Notes: generated by a model not told the origin, from the sequence alone. A stretch of 64,000 nucleotides of DNA from Lactococcus garvieae (GCF_016027715.1 NZ_CP065691.1:248001-312000); one strand, 5' to 3'. Numbered from the stretch's first letter, positions 43,546 through 53,320 are shown. Numbers and translations: made by a program.

Positions 43546-44487
43546 ATGGAATTCAAGCATGACACTGTAATGCTACACGAAACCGTTGATATGCTTGAGG
43601 TTAAACCTGATGGCATCTATGTTGATGCAACTCTTGGTGGAGCAGGACATAGTGAATATCTTTTGAGTAAGTTGACAACAGGTCATCTCTATTCATTTGA
43701 TCAAGACGAAACAGCACATGAAAATGCTAAGATACGTTTAAAAACAGCTCTAGAAGAAGAGAAAGTCACATTAATAAAAAGTAATTTCCGATATTTGCGC
43801 TCTAGCTTAGCCGAACTAGGAGTTACAAAAATTGATGGAATTCTCTATGATCTCGGCGTTTCTAGCCCACAATTTGATGATACTCAGCGTGGTTTTTCTT
43901 ATAAAAAAGAAGCACGTTTGGACATGAGAATGAATCAATCTCAAGCACTTTCTGCTTATGAAGTCGTCAATGACTATCCTTATGAAGACTTGGTTCGAAT
44001 TTTTTATCGCTATGGTGAAGAAAAATTTTCTAAACAAATTGCGCGCAAGATTGAGCAAGCAAGAAAGCTAAAGCCTATTGAATTAACAACAGAGTTAGCA
44101 GATTTGATAAAAACTGCCTTACCTCAAAAAGAGCTTAAGAAAAAAGGCCATCCGGCAAAGCGTATTTTTCAAGCGATTCGGATTGAAGTTAATGATGAGC
44201 TTGGCGCTGCTGAAGAATCTATTGAAGAAGCTATTGATCTCCTTAAAGTTTCAGGACGGATAAGTGTAATCACGTTCCATTCTTTAGAAGATCGCTTAAC
44301 CAAAACGATTTTCAAAGAATATAGTACGGTTGATGTACCTAAAGGACTTCCGATGATTCCTAAAGATATGGAAGCTAAACTAAAATTAGTAAATCGTAAA
44401 CCAATCCTTGCAAGCTCTGAGGAACTTGCATTTAATAACCGGGCCCATAGTGCTAAGTTGCGTGTGGCCGAAAAACAAAAAGATTAA
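43546..44487 (+). CDS. rsmH: 16S rRNA m4C1402 methyltransferase RsmH (MraW)
   Basis: Methylates C1402 in the ribosomal decoding centre. 313 aa from ATG 43546; [24 protein letters not shown] (SAM site), [31 protein letters not shown] and [15 protein letters not shown] are all conserved. An in-frame ATG at 43516 is close to GGGAAGG but a small hairpin (GGCG/CGCC, 43518-43530) and the family's usual start favour 43546. First gene of the cluster. Confidence 0.95.
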   Translation: MEFKHDTVMLHETVDMLEVKPDGIYVDATLGGAGHSEYLLSKLTTGHLYSFDQDETAHENAKIRLKTALEEEKVTLIKSNFRYLRSSLAELGVTKIDGILYDLGVSSPQFDDTQRGFSYKKEARLDMRMNQSQALSAYEVVNDYPYEDLVRIFYRYGEEKFSKQIARKIEQARKLKPIELTTELADLIKTALPQKELKKKGHPAKRIFQAIRIEVNDELGAAEESIEEAIDLLKVSGRISVITFHSLEDRLTKTIFKEYSTVDVPKGLPMIPKDMEAKLKLVNRKPILASSEELAFNNRAHSAKLRVAEKQKD

Positions 44488-44521
44488 ATCCTGAAAATGA
44501 AAGTAGAGAGGGGAGATAAAT

Positions 44522-44902
44522 ATGGCAGCACAACCAAAAGAATATTTTGATATTGAAACGGCAGCTAAAAAGGACAGCTATGCAATCTCAAAAGACTCGT
44601 TAGCACCGGAAGTTTTAGCTAAAAAATTCAAAAGCTTTTCTGGGGTTGAAAAAGCATTTTATCTTTCTATGGTTGTGGTTGCTTTAATGTTAGCAATAAC
44701 CCAACTCTTCATTCAAACAAAAACACAGGAAATTGAAAGCAGTACTTTGCACTATAACAGTCAAATCACTGTTAAAGAGCAAAAAAATTCTGAATATGAT
44801 CAGAAAATACAGGAGCTAACATCCCAAGCCAAACTTCAAAAAGTTACGGATAAATATGGTATCTCCTACAACCCTGATAATGTATTGAAAGCGACAAAAT
44901 GA
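44522..44902 (+). CDS. ftsL: Cell-division protein FtsL
   Basis: 126 aa bitopic protein: cytoplasmic N-terminus, one TM helix (about residues 46-66), then an extracellular coiled coil (EIESSTLHYNSQITVKEQKN) that pairs with DivIC. Sequence is poorly conserved in this family, so position between rsmH and pbpX and the topology are the main evidence. Overlaps pbpX by 4 nt. SD AGAGGGGAG. Confidence 0.9.
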   Translation: MAAQPKEYFDIETAAKKDSYAISKDSLAPEVLAKKFKSFSGVEKAFYLSMVVVALMLAITQLFIQTKTQEIESSTLHYNSQITVKEQKNSEYDQKIQELTSQAKLQKVTDKYGISYNPDNVLKATK

Positions 44903-47193
44903 AAACTATTTTTCGAATAATTACTCTCCCTTTCAGACGTATTTCGAAAAAAGCGAAAAAAAGTCATCAAAGACCTGAACAAAATCGTAAACGTGTCGGT
45001 AAGAGTCTATTTGTAGTAGCTATTGCTCTGTTTGCGATTTTTATATTTCGCTTTGTCTGGATTATAACAGTTAACCAAATCGGTGGTGTGAATATCTCCG
45101 AGATGGCCAAAACAAACTATTTAAACACAACTACTGTCTATGCTAAGCGCGGAACGATTTATGATAGGAATGGAATTCCCTTAGCCGTTGATGCCAGTGA
45201 TTATACGGTCTATGCAGTGCTGGATGAAACACAAGTAGATAATAACAATAATAAACTTTATGTTGACAAGTCAGATTTTGGTAAAGTGACAGACTTTTTG
45301 AATAAAGAGTTAGGTATTGACAAAACACTGATTGAGCAACAGCTTAATTCTGGAAAATCTCAAGTTCAATTTGGTTCAGCAGGAACAAAGATTCCTTTGG
45401 AAAAAATGGAACAAATGAAAAAGGATGCAGAAAATGCAGGCTTAGTTGGGATTGGCTTTACGCCTAACTTGACGCGTTCCTATCCAGAGCCTAACTATGC
45501 TTCACAATTTATTGGAATTGCGCAGCTTAAGACACCAGGTGATTCGGGTTCAGGTTTGGTAGGTATCAATGGTTTGGAAGCTTCATTTAATAATATCCTT
45601 AGTGGTACAAATGGCGAAGAAACTTATGAAAAAGACCGTTATGGTCGTCCTTTACCAGGAACAACAACTGTAAGTAAGCAAGTTAGAAATGGACAAGATT
45701 TATATACAACCTTAGATGCCCGTCTACAAAGTAATCTTGAAACACTCATGGATACAGCTGTGAAAAATTCAGGAGGTCAGCAACTCTCTGCTACCTTGAT
45801 GGATGCCCATACAGGCGACATCCTTGCTACAACACAACGGCCAACATTTACTGCCAAAAACTTCAATGATAAAGCAACCAGAGAGCAACCACACTTTACG
45901 GAAAACAGTATGCTTTATCAGTCACAGTTTGAACCTGGTTCAGTAATGAAAACTTTCCTCATGGCATCAGCACTTGACAGTAATAAAGTGGATTTGAATT
46001 CAAGTTATTTCCGTCGTGTAAATCTATACGATGTTGTGATCAATGACTGGGATGTCAATGAAAGTGAAGATAGTACCTTTAAGTTACCGTCAACAGTGAC
46101 TTATGCTCAAGGCTTTATGATGTCAAGTAATACGGGTATGAGCCGTATTGTTCAAAATATGGGTAAAGACCTTTGGGATAGCTACTTGCGTCGCTTCAAA
46201 TTTGGTGTACCCACACGTATCGGTATGGGGGGAGAACAATTCGGTTCTCTTCCGGATGATAATGCAGTTTCTCAAGTTCAGTCTTCATTTGGACAAGGTA
46301 TTAGTACCACGCAGATTCAACTCTTACGTGGCTGGACAAGCTTTGGTAATAAAGGGGAGATGCTTGAGCCTCATGTTGTAAGTAAGATTGTCGATAAAGA
46401 CAAAAATACTTATCTGGAAGCACAAAAAGAAGTTATCGGTCGTCCTGTTTCGGAAAGTGCGATTAGTCAAACCAACAACCTCATGGTAGGTGTGAATACA
46501 GACCCAATATGGGGAACGTCTTATTTGACGGTGGATTCTCAAGGTCATGAGCCTGGACCACTTTTCATGGTAAACGGAAATAGTATGGCTGTGAAGACAG
46601 GTACAGCTCAGATTGCCTCAGAAAAAGGTGGCTACCTTGAGGGTATGCAGGATAACATCTACTCTGCTGTAGCTATGTACCCTGCAGAGAATCCAGACTT
46701 TATCTTCTACATGAACATTAAGATTCCATCTAGCACTTGGTCTTTGACTTATATTTCTGATGTTGCCAATCCGTTGATAACACGTGCAGAACAAATCAAG
46801 AATCAAGAAGCGGCTGCTTCGGATACTTCAGGTTTGAAAGAAGGTAAAGTTACCATTGCTGACTACAAAGATAAATCACCTGGTAATGTTTCAGATGAGC
46901 TACGTCGTAGTCTCTTATCACCAATAGTTATCGGACAAGGTGCTAAGGTAACTGCTCAATCGATAGCTAAAGGTGAAGAAGTTAGTGCCAATACACGCAT
47001 TATGCTTCTCACTGAAGGAGATCATATCATGCCAGATATGTTCAAGTGGTCGAAAGAACAAGTTGAACAGCTTGCTAAATGGTACAATCTAAAAATTGAT
47101 TATCAAGGTTCTGGTGACCAAGTTAACACCCAAAGTGTTGTGATGGGAACTAAACTAAAAAATAATCAGACAATCACAGTAACGATGAATTAG
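44899..47193 (+). CDS. pbpX: Penicillin-binding protein 2X, division transpeptidase
   Basis: Septal class B transpeptidase. 764 aa: TM near residues 37-58, dimerisation region from about 90, transpeptidase with SVMK (catalytic Ser), SSN (MMSSNTG) and KTGT (AVKTGTAQ), and two C-terminal PASTA repeats. Works with FtsW and FtsL at the septum; target of beta-lactams. All three active-site motifs are standard. Confidence 0.96.
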   Translation: MKTIFRIITLPFRRISKKAKKSHQRPEQNRKRVGKSLFVVAIALFAIFIFRFVWIITVNQIGGVNISEMAKTNYLNTTTVYAKRGTIYDRNGIPLAVDASDYTVYAVLDETQVDNNNNKLYVDKSDFGKVTDFLNKELGIDKTLIEQQLNSGKSQVQFGSAGTKIPLEKMEQMKKDAENAGLVGIGFTPNLTRSYPEPNYASQFIGIAQLKTPGDSGSGLVGINGLEASFNNILSGTNGEETYEKDRYGRPLPGTTTVSKQVRNGQDLYTTLDARLQSNLETLMDTAVKNSGGQQLSATLMDAHTGDILATTQRPTFTAKNFNDKATREQPHFTENSMLYQSQFEPGSVMKTFLMASALDSNKVDLNSSYFRRVNLYDVVINDWDVNESEDSTFKLPSTVTYAQGFMMSSNTGMSRIVQNMGKDLWDSYLRRFKFGVPTRIGMGGEQFGSLPDDNAVSQVQSSFGQGISTTQIQLLRGWTSFGNKGEMLEPHVVSKIVDKDKNTYLEAQKEVIGRPVSESAISQTNNLMVGVNTDPIWGTSYLTVDSQGHEPGPLFMVNGNSMAVKTGTAQIASEKGGYLEGMQDNIYSAVAMYPAENPDFIFYMNIKIPSSTWSLTYISDVANPLITRAEQIKNQEAAASDTSGLKEGKVTIADYKDKSPGNVSDELRRSLLSPIVIGQGAKVTAQSIAKGEEVSANTRIMLLTEGDHIMPDMFKWSKEQVEQLAKWYNLKIDYQGSGDQVNTQSVVMGTKLKNNQTITVTMN

Positions 47194-47281
47194 GCGAAAT
47201 TTTTCGCCTCTTTCAATTTTGAGCCACATAAAGCTCTATAAATAAAAGAAACACAGTTTCTAAGTAACAGTCGGAGGCACT

Positions 47282-48274
47282 ATGTTAATCACTGCATTTT
47301 TAGCAGCTCTAGTCGCGATGGTTTTAACCGTAATCGGAATTCCACGCTTTATCATGTTTTTTCACAAGAAAAAACTTGGGGGACAACCCACTCTTGAAGA
47401 AGTAAAACAACACGCCAGTAAGTCAGGTACGCCTACAATGGGAGGTCTCGTCTTTGTAGTCACAGCGCTTGTTGTTTCAGCAGTGTTTGCCTTAATCTTC
47501 GCACAGTTTACACCGATGTTTATTACTGCATGGTGGGTGTTAGCCATGTACTCTTTGATTGGCTTCTTAGATGATTTCATGAAGATATTTAGTCAAAAGA
47601 ATCATGGAGGTCTTAAAGCGAGCCATAAACTTTTGGCACAGATAGCTACGGGTATTGTTTCCTATTTGATACTCGTACAAGTAGATAGCACTAACGTTCT
47701 TAATATTTTAGGCTGGCAAATTGACTTAGGTTGGTTCTTTGCTCTCTTTATCATCTTTTGGCTCGTGGGCTGGTCAAATGCTGTAAATCTTACAGATGGT
47801 ATTGATGGTTTAGCCAGTATCACAGTTACCATCTCTTTAGGTGCCTATGCTATAATTGCTGCGACTCAAGGACGCTATGATGTACTCCTCATTATATTAT
47901 CTGTTATTGGTGGTTTGCTTGCTTTCTTTTTCTTCAACCGCAAACCAGCAAAAATATTTATGGGTGATGTGGGAAGTCTCGGGCTAGGCGGATTTATTGC
48001 TATTGTTTCGATACTTTTACATGTAGAATGGTCTCTTCTTTTAATCGGATTTATCTACATTCTAGAAACAGTTTCAGTTATGATGCAAGTCTCATACTTC
48101 AAGGTCACACATGGAAAACGTATTTTTCGGATGACCCCCATTCACCATCATTTCGAACTAGGCGGTTTTTCTGGTAAGGGAAAAGGCTGGAGTGAATGGA
48201 AAATAGATATTGTCTTTTGGTGTGTAACCTTAGTTTTGTCAACTGCAGCTTTACTCATTTATTTCAATATATAA
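47282..48274 (+). CDS. mraY: Phospho-MurNAc-pentapeptide translocase
   Basis: Makes lipid I at the membrane. 330 aa, about ten TM helices; [29 protein letters not shown]-like [35 protein letters not shown] and [19 protein letters not shown]. Last gene of the rsmH-ftsL-pbpX-mraY cluster. Confidence 0.97.
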   Translation: MLITAFLAALVAMVLTVIGIPRFIMFFHKKKLGGQPTLEEVKQHASKSGTPTMGGLVFVVTALVVSAVFALIFAQFTPMFITAWWVLAMYSLIGFLDDFMKIFSQKNHGGLKASHKLLAQIATGIVSYLILVQVDSTNVLNILGWQIDLGWFFALFIIFWLVGWSNAVNLTDGIDGLASITVTISLGAYAIIAATQGRYDVLLIILSVIGGLLAFFFFNRKPAKIFMGDVGSLGLGGFIAIVSILLHVEWSLLLIGFIYILETVSVMMQVSYFKVTHGKRIFRMTPIHHHFELGGFSGKGKGWSEWKIDIVFWCVTLVLSTAALLIYFNI

Positions 48275-48281
48275 AATTTAT

Positions 48282-48309
48282 AAAGATGAATCTTGGTTCG
48301 TCTTTTTTT
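48282..48309 (+). terminator. mraY terminator
   Basis: AAAGATGAA / TTCGTCTTT (one G-U), T run. Confidence 0.85.
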
Positions 48310-48356
48310 GTGTGTAAAATCACTTTAAATTAAAATTTCTTTTTCTTTTAGGAAAG

Positions 48357-48400
48357 CTTAAGTTCTACTTGAGTACCTCTTAAGTTAATAAATATATAAT
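48357..48400 (+). promoter_or_regulatory. Three direct repeats and -10 upstream of ABC transporter
   Basis: CTTAAGTT (48357-48364), CTTGAGTA (48368-48375), CTTAAGTT (48379-48386): an exact 11-bp period. The -10 TATAAT is at 48395-48400, with no -35, so the repeats lie where an activator would bind. Confidence 0.75.
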
Positions 48401-48433
48401 CTTTTTATTAAAGAAAAGGAAGGAAAAAGAACA

Positions 48434-48481
48434 ATGAACTTATTCTTAAAAAAATTAATTACGTTCACAAAGATGCAGTGA
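48434..48481 (+). CDS. Possible 15-codon leader or truncated ABC-permease start
   Basis: ATG 48434 preceded by GGAAGGAAA, then MNLFLKKLITFTKMQ and TGA. The residues resemble the N-terminus of the permease that follows 50 nt later (MDFIRRAWLFTKAK), so this is either a leader peptide or the stub of a deleted paralogue. No other support. Confidence 0.35.
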   Translation: MNLFLKKLITFTKMQ

Positions 48482-48530
48482 AAGGCAAAATAAAAAAAAA
48501 CACTAGAACAGAAATATTGAGGATTAATAC

Positions 48531-50041
48531 ATGGATTTTATAAGACGGGCTTGGCTTTTTACGAAAGCCAAAATATCAAGAACGATTCTACTTACTGTTG
48601 CTTTTTCAGCAATACTCGTTTTTGTCCTTTCGGGATTGGTTATTAATACAGCAGCCAATCGCTCAATTGAAAACGCCAAAAAAAGCGCAGGCGCAACAGT
48701 AACTTTATCGGTAAACCGACAAGCAATAATGGAAAAAGCTAGAAGTGCTAGTCAAAGTTCGAGTTCAGGCAACAACAGTAGAACGCCGATTGAAATGCCT
48801 GATATTACTAAAGCAGATGCGGACAAAATAGCAAAGCTTTCTGGAGTAAAATCTTATTCTTACACCAAACAAGCTACTGCTGATGCAAGTAAGGGTATAG
48901 AAGCCGTAAGTACTACGGATTCTACATCTGACGCCAGCAGCGATCAGCCTAGTGGATTTGGTGGAGGACCAGCAATGCCTGACTCTGCTAATCAAGAATC
49001 TGGTGATTTCCAAATCATTGGTACAAATGATTTAGGGGCTTCTTCAGATTTTTCTGGAGGAACAATACAATCACAACAGGCCGAGCCATTAATGCCTCAG
49101 ATGAAGGAACAAACAACGTTGTAATTGAAGAAAGTTTAGCTGATCAAAATAAACTAAAGGTAAATTCAACCTTTACACTTAAAGATAGTAATGATAAAAC
49201 CTATAAGATGACCATTGTGGGTATTTATAAATCTGGCTCAACAGGAAGTGACTTGTCTTCCAACTTTAGTTTTATGGAGCCAGCAAACCAACTTTATACA
49301 GCACTTAGCGTCCCTAATGCTATTCAAGAAACCACCAATACTATCAGTAGTGCAGTTTTTAACCTAGAGAATCCAGAAGCTACCAGTGATTTTGTTACAA
49401 AAGCCAACAAACTCATAGATACAGATCAATTTGAAGTTCAATCAAATGATGCTATTTATAAGCAAATGCTCCAACCCTTGAATAACATCAGTAGTTTTGC
49501 GAAGAATATTGTTATCCTCGTTGCTATAGCTGGAGCCCTTATACTTGCGCTTATCGTTATGCTTATGGTACGTGAACGAAGATTTGAAATCGGGGTACTT
49601 ATGAGCTTGGGTGAGACAAAAGGTAAAATACTTGCTCAATTCTTTACGGAACTCTTTATGATAATGATTGTTTCGATTGGTATTGCTTCGGCTGCAGGGA
49701 ATTTTGTGGGAAATGCAGTTGGGCAACAGCTCCTTAAGCAAGAAACGCAAACGAGTCAAACCAATGATAAAGAACAGAAAGCTGGGCCAGAAGGACAAGG
49801 TAGCCCTACTGAAGCAGGAAACGGAGCACCAGGAAATGGGGGCGAAAATGCGATACGTTCTACTTTAGGCATAGGGCAAAGTGCAAGCCAAAAAGAAGCT
49901 GTAAATAAGCTTGAAGTCAAAACATCAGCCCAACAAATTGCTACACTAGCGGCTATTGCACTTTTAATTACTTTGGTCGCAGTAGGACTCGCTGCTATCG
50001 GTATTTTACGATTGAATCCTAAACAGGTACTGACCAATTAA
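48531..50041 (+). pseudogene. ABC transporter permease (FtsX/MacB type), frameshifted
   Basis: The first part (48531-49124, 197 aa) has TM1 and a Ser/Gln-rich extracellular stretch; the second (49208-50041) carries the remaining extracellular region, three TM helices and the FtsX-like RERRFEIGVLMSLGETKGKILAQFF block. The frames join if one copy of a tandem ACAAT (49062-49066, 49067-49071) is removed: the coding then reads GGTITTGRAINASDEGTNNV and continues through 49208. The intact gene would have about 501 codons. Paired with the ATPase at 50058. Confidence 0.88.
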
Positions 50042-50057
50042 GGAAAGAGGAAAAAAT

Positions 50058-50720
50058 ATGGCATTAGAAATAGAAAAACTGACTTATTACTACACCAATC
50101 CTGAAGACTATCTCTTTCAAGATGTAACAGAGACCTTCCATCAAGGAAAATTGTATACGATTCTCGGACAATCCGGAAGTGGAAAAACAACACTCTTATC
50201 CTTACTGGCTGGTTTAGACCTCCCCAAATCAGGACAAATCAAATTTGAAGGGAAAGAAATCAAAGCTAGCGACTTGACGAATTATCGTAAAAAAATCGTT
50301 TCGACAGTGTTTCAAGCCTATAACTTATTGACCTATATGTCTGCTTTTGAAAATGTTAAGACCGCTGTTCGTATTTCAAAGGTACAATTCGAGGACGAAG
50401 AACATACTATTGTAGAAAGTTTAGCAAAAGTTGGATTAACTGAAGACATGATTTATAAGCCAGTCAGTAAGCTTTCTGGGGGACAACAGCAACGTGTTGC
50501 TATTGCTCGTGCTCTTGTTTTAAACCACGATATAATTATTGCCGATGAGCCTACGGGAAATCTTGATGAGAAAACGACACAGCAAATTGTCGACTTGTTT
50601 AAAAAGATTGCCCATGAGGACAATAAAATAGTTATCATTGTTACACATGAGACAGAGGTCGCACGGGCTTCGGATACAGTATTTCAGTTAAAAAACAGGA
50701 AATTTGAAGAAGTAACATGA
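50058..50720 (+). CDS. ABC transporter ATP-binding protein (MacB/LolD type)
   Basis: 220 aa. Walker [11 protein letters not shown]-loop [11 protein letters not shown], signature [15 protein letters not shown], Walker [17 protein letters not shown]-loop VTHETEVA. The TGNLD word is typical of the FtsE/MacB/bacitracin-resistance group. With the split permease just upstream, the system is likely inactive in this strain unless reading is corrected. Confidence 0.93.
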   Translation: MALEIEKLTYYYTNPEDYLFQDVTETFHQGKLYTILGQSGSGKTTLLSLLAGLDLPKSGQIKFEGKEIKASDLTNYRKKIVSTVFQAYNLLTYMSAFENVKTAVRISKVQFEDEEHTIVESLAKVGLTEDMIYKPVSKLSGGQQQRVAIARALVLNHDIIIADEPTGNLDEKTTQQIVDLFKKIAHEDNKIVIIVTHETEVARASDTVFQLKNRKFEEVT

Positions 50721-50729
50721 AAAGGAAGA

Positions 50730-50757
50730 AAAGGAGCGAGAGCTCCTTTCATTTTAT
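50730..50757 (+). terminator. Terminator after the ABC operon
   Basis: AAAGGAGC / GCTCCTTT with loop GAGA, followed by a broken T run (CATTTTAT). Confidence 0.6.
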
Positions 50758-50815
50758 CAGTACGTTCAAAGCGGGAAGAAATCTGGTTGCCAAATAGGAT
50801 AAATTTTACAGCCTT

Positions 50816-50833
50816 TGGTATAATAGAGGTATG
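50816..50833 (+). promoter_or_regulatory. relP promoter with overlapping ATG-TGA/GTG
   Basis: Extended -10 TGGTATAAT (50816-50824). Six nt later comes ATG 50831 followed at once by TGA; the relP GTG (50833) overlaps both. Confidence 0.65.
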
Positions 50834-51516
50834 TGAAAAGACTTTCAAGAATGGAATTTGATATGAATAAAAAAATAATAACCACCCGCTTTGAAGTTGA
50901 GGAATTTGAAAAACTTAAGCGTAATTTGGTCAAATATGAATGTGCTTTAGCCGTAATCATGACTGAATTATCTAACCTCAATGCTTACTATAATGCTTAT
51001 GAGCCCGTTAACCCCATTGAGCATATTAAAAAGAGAATCAAATCCCCAGAAAGTATCGCAGGCAAATTAAAGAAAAAAGATTTACCTATAACGGCGGAAG
51101 CAGCTGCTCATTATTTATCCGATATAGCAGGTGTTAGAATCATTTGTGCCTATGCCAAAAATATTTATGAAATTGTAGAGATCATTAAAAACCAAGAAGC
51201 TTTTAATGTTGTGAGTGAAAAAGATTATTTGAATCATCCAAAACCTAGTGGTTATCGCTCATACCACATGATTTTAGAAGTGGATCTTGGCCCACTTTTT
51301 AACAATGAGTGCTGTCGGGTGGAAATACAACTTCGTACTTCGGCAATGGACTTTTGGGCTACTTTAGAGCACAAGGTACGTTACAAATATGGTGGAGAAA
51401 TGCCGGATCATCTCAGTAATGAACTTCAAGTCTGTGCGGAACAAATTCATGCTTTGGATAATCGGATGTATCTTATTCATGAGCTGGTAGACATGATTAA
51501 TGAGGAGGAAATCTAA
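50833..51516 (+). CDS. relP: Small alarmone synthetase RelP
   Basis: Makes (p)ppGpp from GTP/GDP and ATP; no hydrolase domain. 227 aa from GTG 50833, or 217 aa from ATG 50863. Synthetase motifs: NPIEHIKKRIKSPESIAGKL, DIAGVRIICAY, HPKPSGYRSYHMILEV and RVEIQLRTSAMDFWATLEHKVRYKYGG. Genomic linkage to a response regulator and kinase matches the relPRS operon of Streptococcus mutans, which favours RelP over RelQ. Ends 1 nt into the next ATG. Confidence 0.9.
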   Translation: MKRLSRMEFDMNKKIITTRFEVEEFEKLKRNLVKYECALAVIMTELSNLNAYYNAYEPVNPIEHIKKRIKSPESIAGKLKKKDLPITAEAAAHYLSDIAGVRIICAYAKNIYEIVEIIKNQEAFNVVSEKDYLNHPKPSGYRSYHMILEVDLGPLFNNECCRVEIQLRTSAMDFWATLEHKVRYKYGGEMPDHLSNELQVCAEQIHALDNRMYLIHELVDMINEEEI

Positions 51517-51911
51517 TGGCTAAAACAATATATATTGCGGATGACGATGACAACATACGCTTGGCAATCAAAGCTTTTTTGGAAAAAGAAGAATTTGTAG
51601 TAGAAGATTTTTCTACAGGAGATGAATTACTGGAACGCTTTAATGAACAAGCTAGTGATTTTGTTATACTTGATGTGATGATGCCCGGTTCCAATGGCTT
51701 TACAATTTTGAAAGCTCTCCGTGCTCAAAGTATTGTTCCAATTATTATGCTGACTGCACGTGATAGTGACCTTGATTACGCCACTGGCTTGGATTTGGGG
51801 AGTGATGATTACTTTACTAAACCCTTTAGTCCGATGGAACTAGTAATGCGTGTAAAAGCAATTTTCCGTCGCATTGAGTTTGAAAAGCAAAAAAATGAAG
51901 AAGTAGAGTAG
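51516..51911 (+). CDS. relR: Response regulator, receiver domain only
   Basis: 131 aa. Receiver with acidic pocket DDDD (9-12), phosphorylated Asp D53 (ILDVMMPG), T80 and K102 (FTKPF). After about residue 120 only a short charged tail remains; the winged-helix DNA-binding domain of OmpR-type regulators is absent, and the kinase starts 8 nt after the stop, so no room exists for it. Either output is by protein contact, or the domain was lost. Named by operon position. Confidence 0.85.
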   Translation: MAKTIYIADDDDNIRLAIKAFLEKEEFVVEDFSTGDELLERFNEQASDFVILDVMMPGSNGFTILKALRAQSIVPIIMLTARDSDLDYATGLDLGSDDYFTKPFSPMELVMRVKAIFRRIEFEKQKNEEVE

Positions 51912-51919
51912 GAGACAAT

Positions 51920-53302
51920 ATGATAAGAAGACCACCGAGTATTAAAACACGCTTGCTTCTTACAAATATTGGATTTGTTTTTTTTGCCTTTCTTTGGATT
52001 ATATTGATTTTTAATCTTTTGATTAATAGTTATATTAGTAATTCTGCTGCAAAGCAGCTGTCCCAAGTGAGAGTTTATCAGACCGAAGCTACGGCTCCTT
52101 CAGGTAGCATATCGGCGGATTTAGATGATGCGCCACGAGGTAGCTTAAACACTCATCCGATGGCTTTCGACATTAATGAGGACTATGAAGTTCAGAATTT
52201 AGCAGAAGTAGGTAACTTTGAAAAAGAAACAGCAAATAATATTGCTCAAGCTCTAAAAAATCAAAAAGTATCTCTGAGTAAAATTAAAAATTATCGACTG
52301 GATACTTCAGGAAGTACTTTTTATATTGAAACAATTCAGCAAGGTGCAGGGCAGTATCAAATTTTATATGTTGATATAACAGGAATCATTAATTTCACAA
52401 ATTCGGTTAATTTATTCTTGGTTTCCGTGGCGCTAGCTGTAGTTGTGATTCTTGGTTTAGCAGTGACTTTTGTGACACAAAGACTAATTAAACCATTATC
52501 TATCTTGGCACAATTTGCGACACGTATCGGGCAAGGGGACTTTACTCAATATGAAGGGACATTCCAAGATCGTGAGTTGGCTATTTTGGCTCATAATATG
52601 AATGTAGCCGCACGGCAGCTAGATAATAATGATAAAAACCAAAAAATGTTCTTCCAAAATGCCTCTCACGAACTTCGTACTCCTTTAATGGCCATTAAAA
52701 GTTATGCAGAAGGTATTTCCTATGAGGTAATGGAGCCGAAAAAAGCCAGTGAAACCATTCTTTATGAAACAGATCGGATGAGTGAACTCGTGGAAGACCT
52801 GCTTACCCTCTCTCGTCTGGATAGTCTTAGCGCACATCAAGAGATGTTGAGCCAAGATGTGCGCGTGATTATGCGCGATATTGCTAAAGAACAAGAAATC
52901 TTTGCTCAGCAAAGAGGAATAAAAATAAGAACCAACTTTGACAAAAAAGCAGTGATGCTGACATGCGATTATAAAGCTTTGCGTCGAGCCATCAGTAATC
53001 TTGTATCAAACGCTATGCGCTATGTAGAGTCGGAAATTGTCTTGACCTGTCTCAATAAGGGACAAGAAATTACTATTTCTGTGGCAAATGACGGTACAAT
53101 AATAGACCCAGAAACACTGCCTCATATTTTTGAAAGATTTTATAAGGGTTCAGGCGGCGTTCATGGTATTGGCTTAGCTATTGTAAAGACAATCGTTGAG
53201 CAGCACCAAGGAAAAATTTTTGTTGAGAGTGAAGCGAACCAAACGGTATTTACAATGGTTTTTACCAAAACTTCAAGAAAAACGCTTGAAAAGAAACAAT
53301 AA
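51920..53302 (+). CDS. relS: Sensor histidine kinase of the relP operon
   Basis: 460 aa. Two TM helices (about 11-35 and 163-185) enclose an extracellular sensor of about 125 aa; HAMP about 186-240; phospho-His H250 in NASHELRTPLMAIKSY; N box RRAISNLVSNAMRY, G boxes VANDGTI and GVHGIGLAIVKTIV. SD GGAGA. Its promoter region is not separate; translated with relP and relR. rplS promoter lies across its stop. Confidence 0.9.
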   Translation: MIRRPPSIKTRLLLTNIGFVFFAFLWIILIFNLLINSYISNSAAKQLSQVRVYQTEATAPSGSISADLDDAPRGSLNTHPMAFDINEDYEVQNLAEVGNFEKETANNIAQALKNQKVSLSKIKNYRLDTSGSTFYIETIQQGAGQYQILYVDITGIINFTNSVNLFLVSVALAVVVILGLAVTFVTQRLIKPLSILAQFATRIGQGDFTQYEGTFQDRELAILAHNMNVAARQLDNNDKNQKMFFQNASHELRTPLMAIKSYAEGISYEVMEPKKASETILYETDRMSELVEDLLTLSRLDSLSAHQEMLSQDVRVIMRDIAKEQEIFAQQRGIKIRTNFDKKAVMLTCDYKALRRAISNLVSNAMRYVESEIVLTCLNKGQEITISVANDGTIIDPETLPHIFERFYKGSGGVHGIGLAIVKTIVEQHQGKIFVESEANQTVFTMVFTKTSRKTLEKKQ

Positions 53303-53314
53303 ATTTGATAGAAT
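53286..53314 (+). promoter_or_regulatory. rplS promoter
   Basis: TTGAAA (53286-53291), 17 bp, extended -10 TGATAGAAT (53306-53314), overlapping the relS stop. Confidence 0.8.
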
Positions 53315-53320
53315 GTTAGA

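Noticed and set aside
48531-49124. Programmed frameshift in the ABC permease
   Set aside because: No slippery heptamer or downstream pseudoknot; a 5-bp tandem duplication explains the shift.
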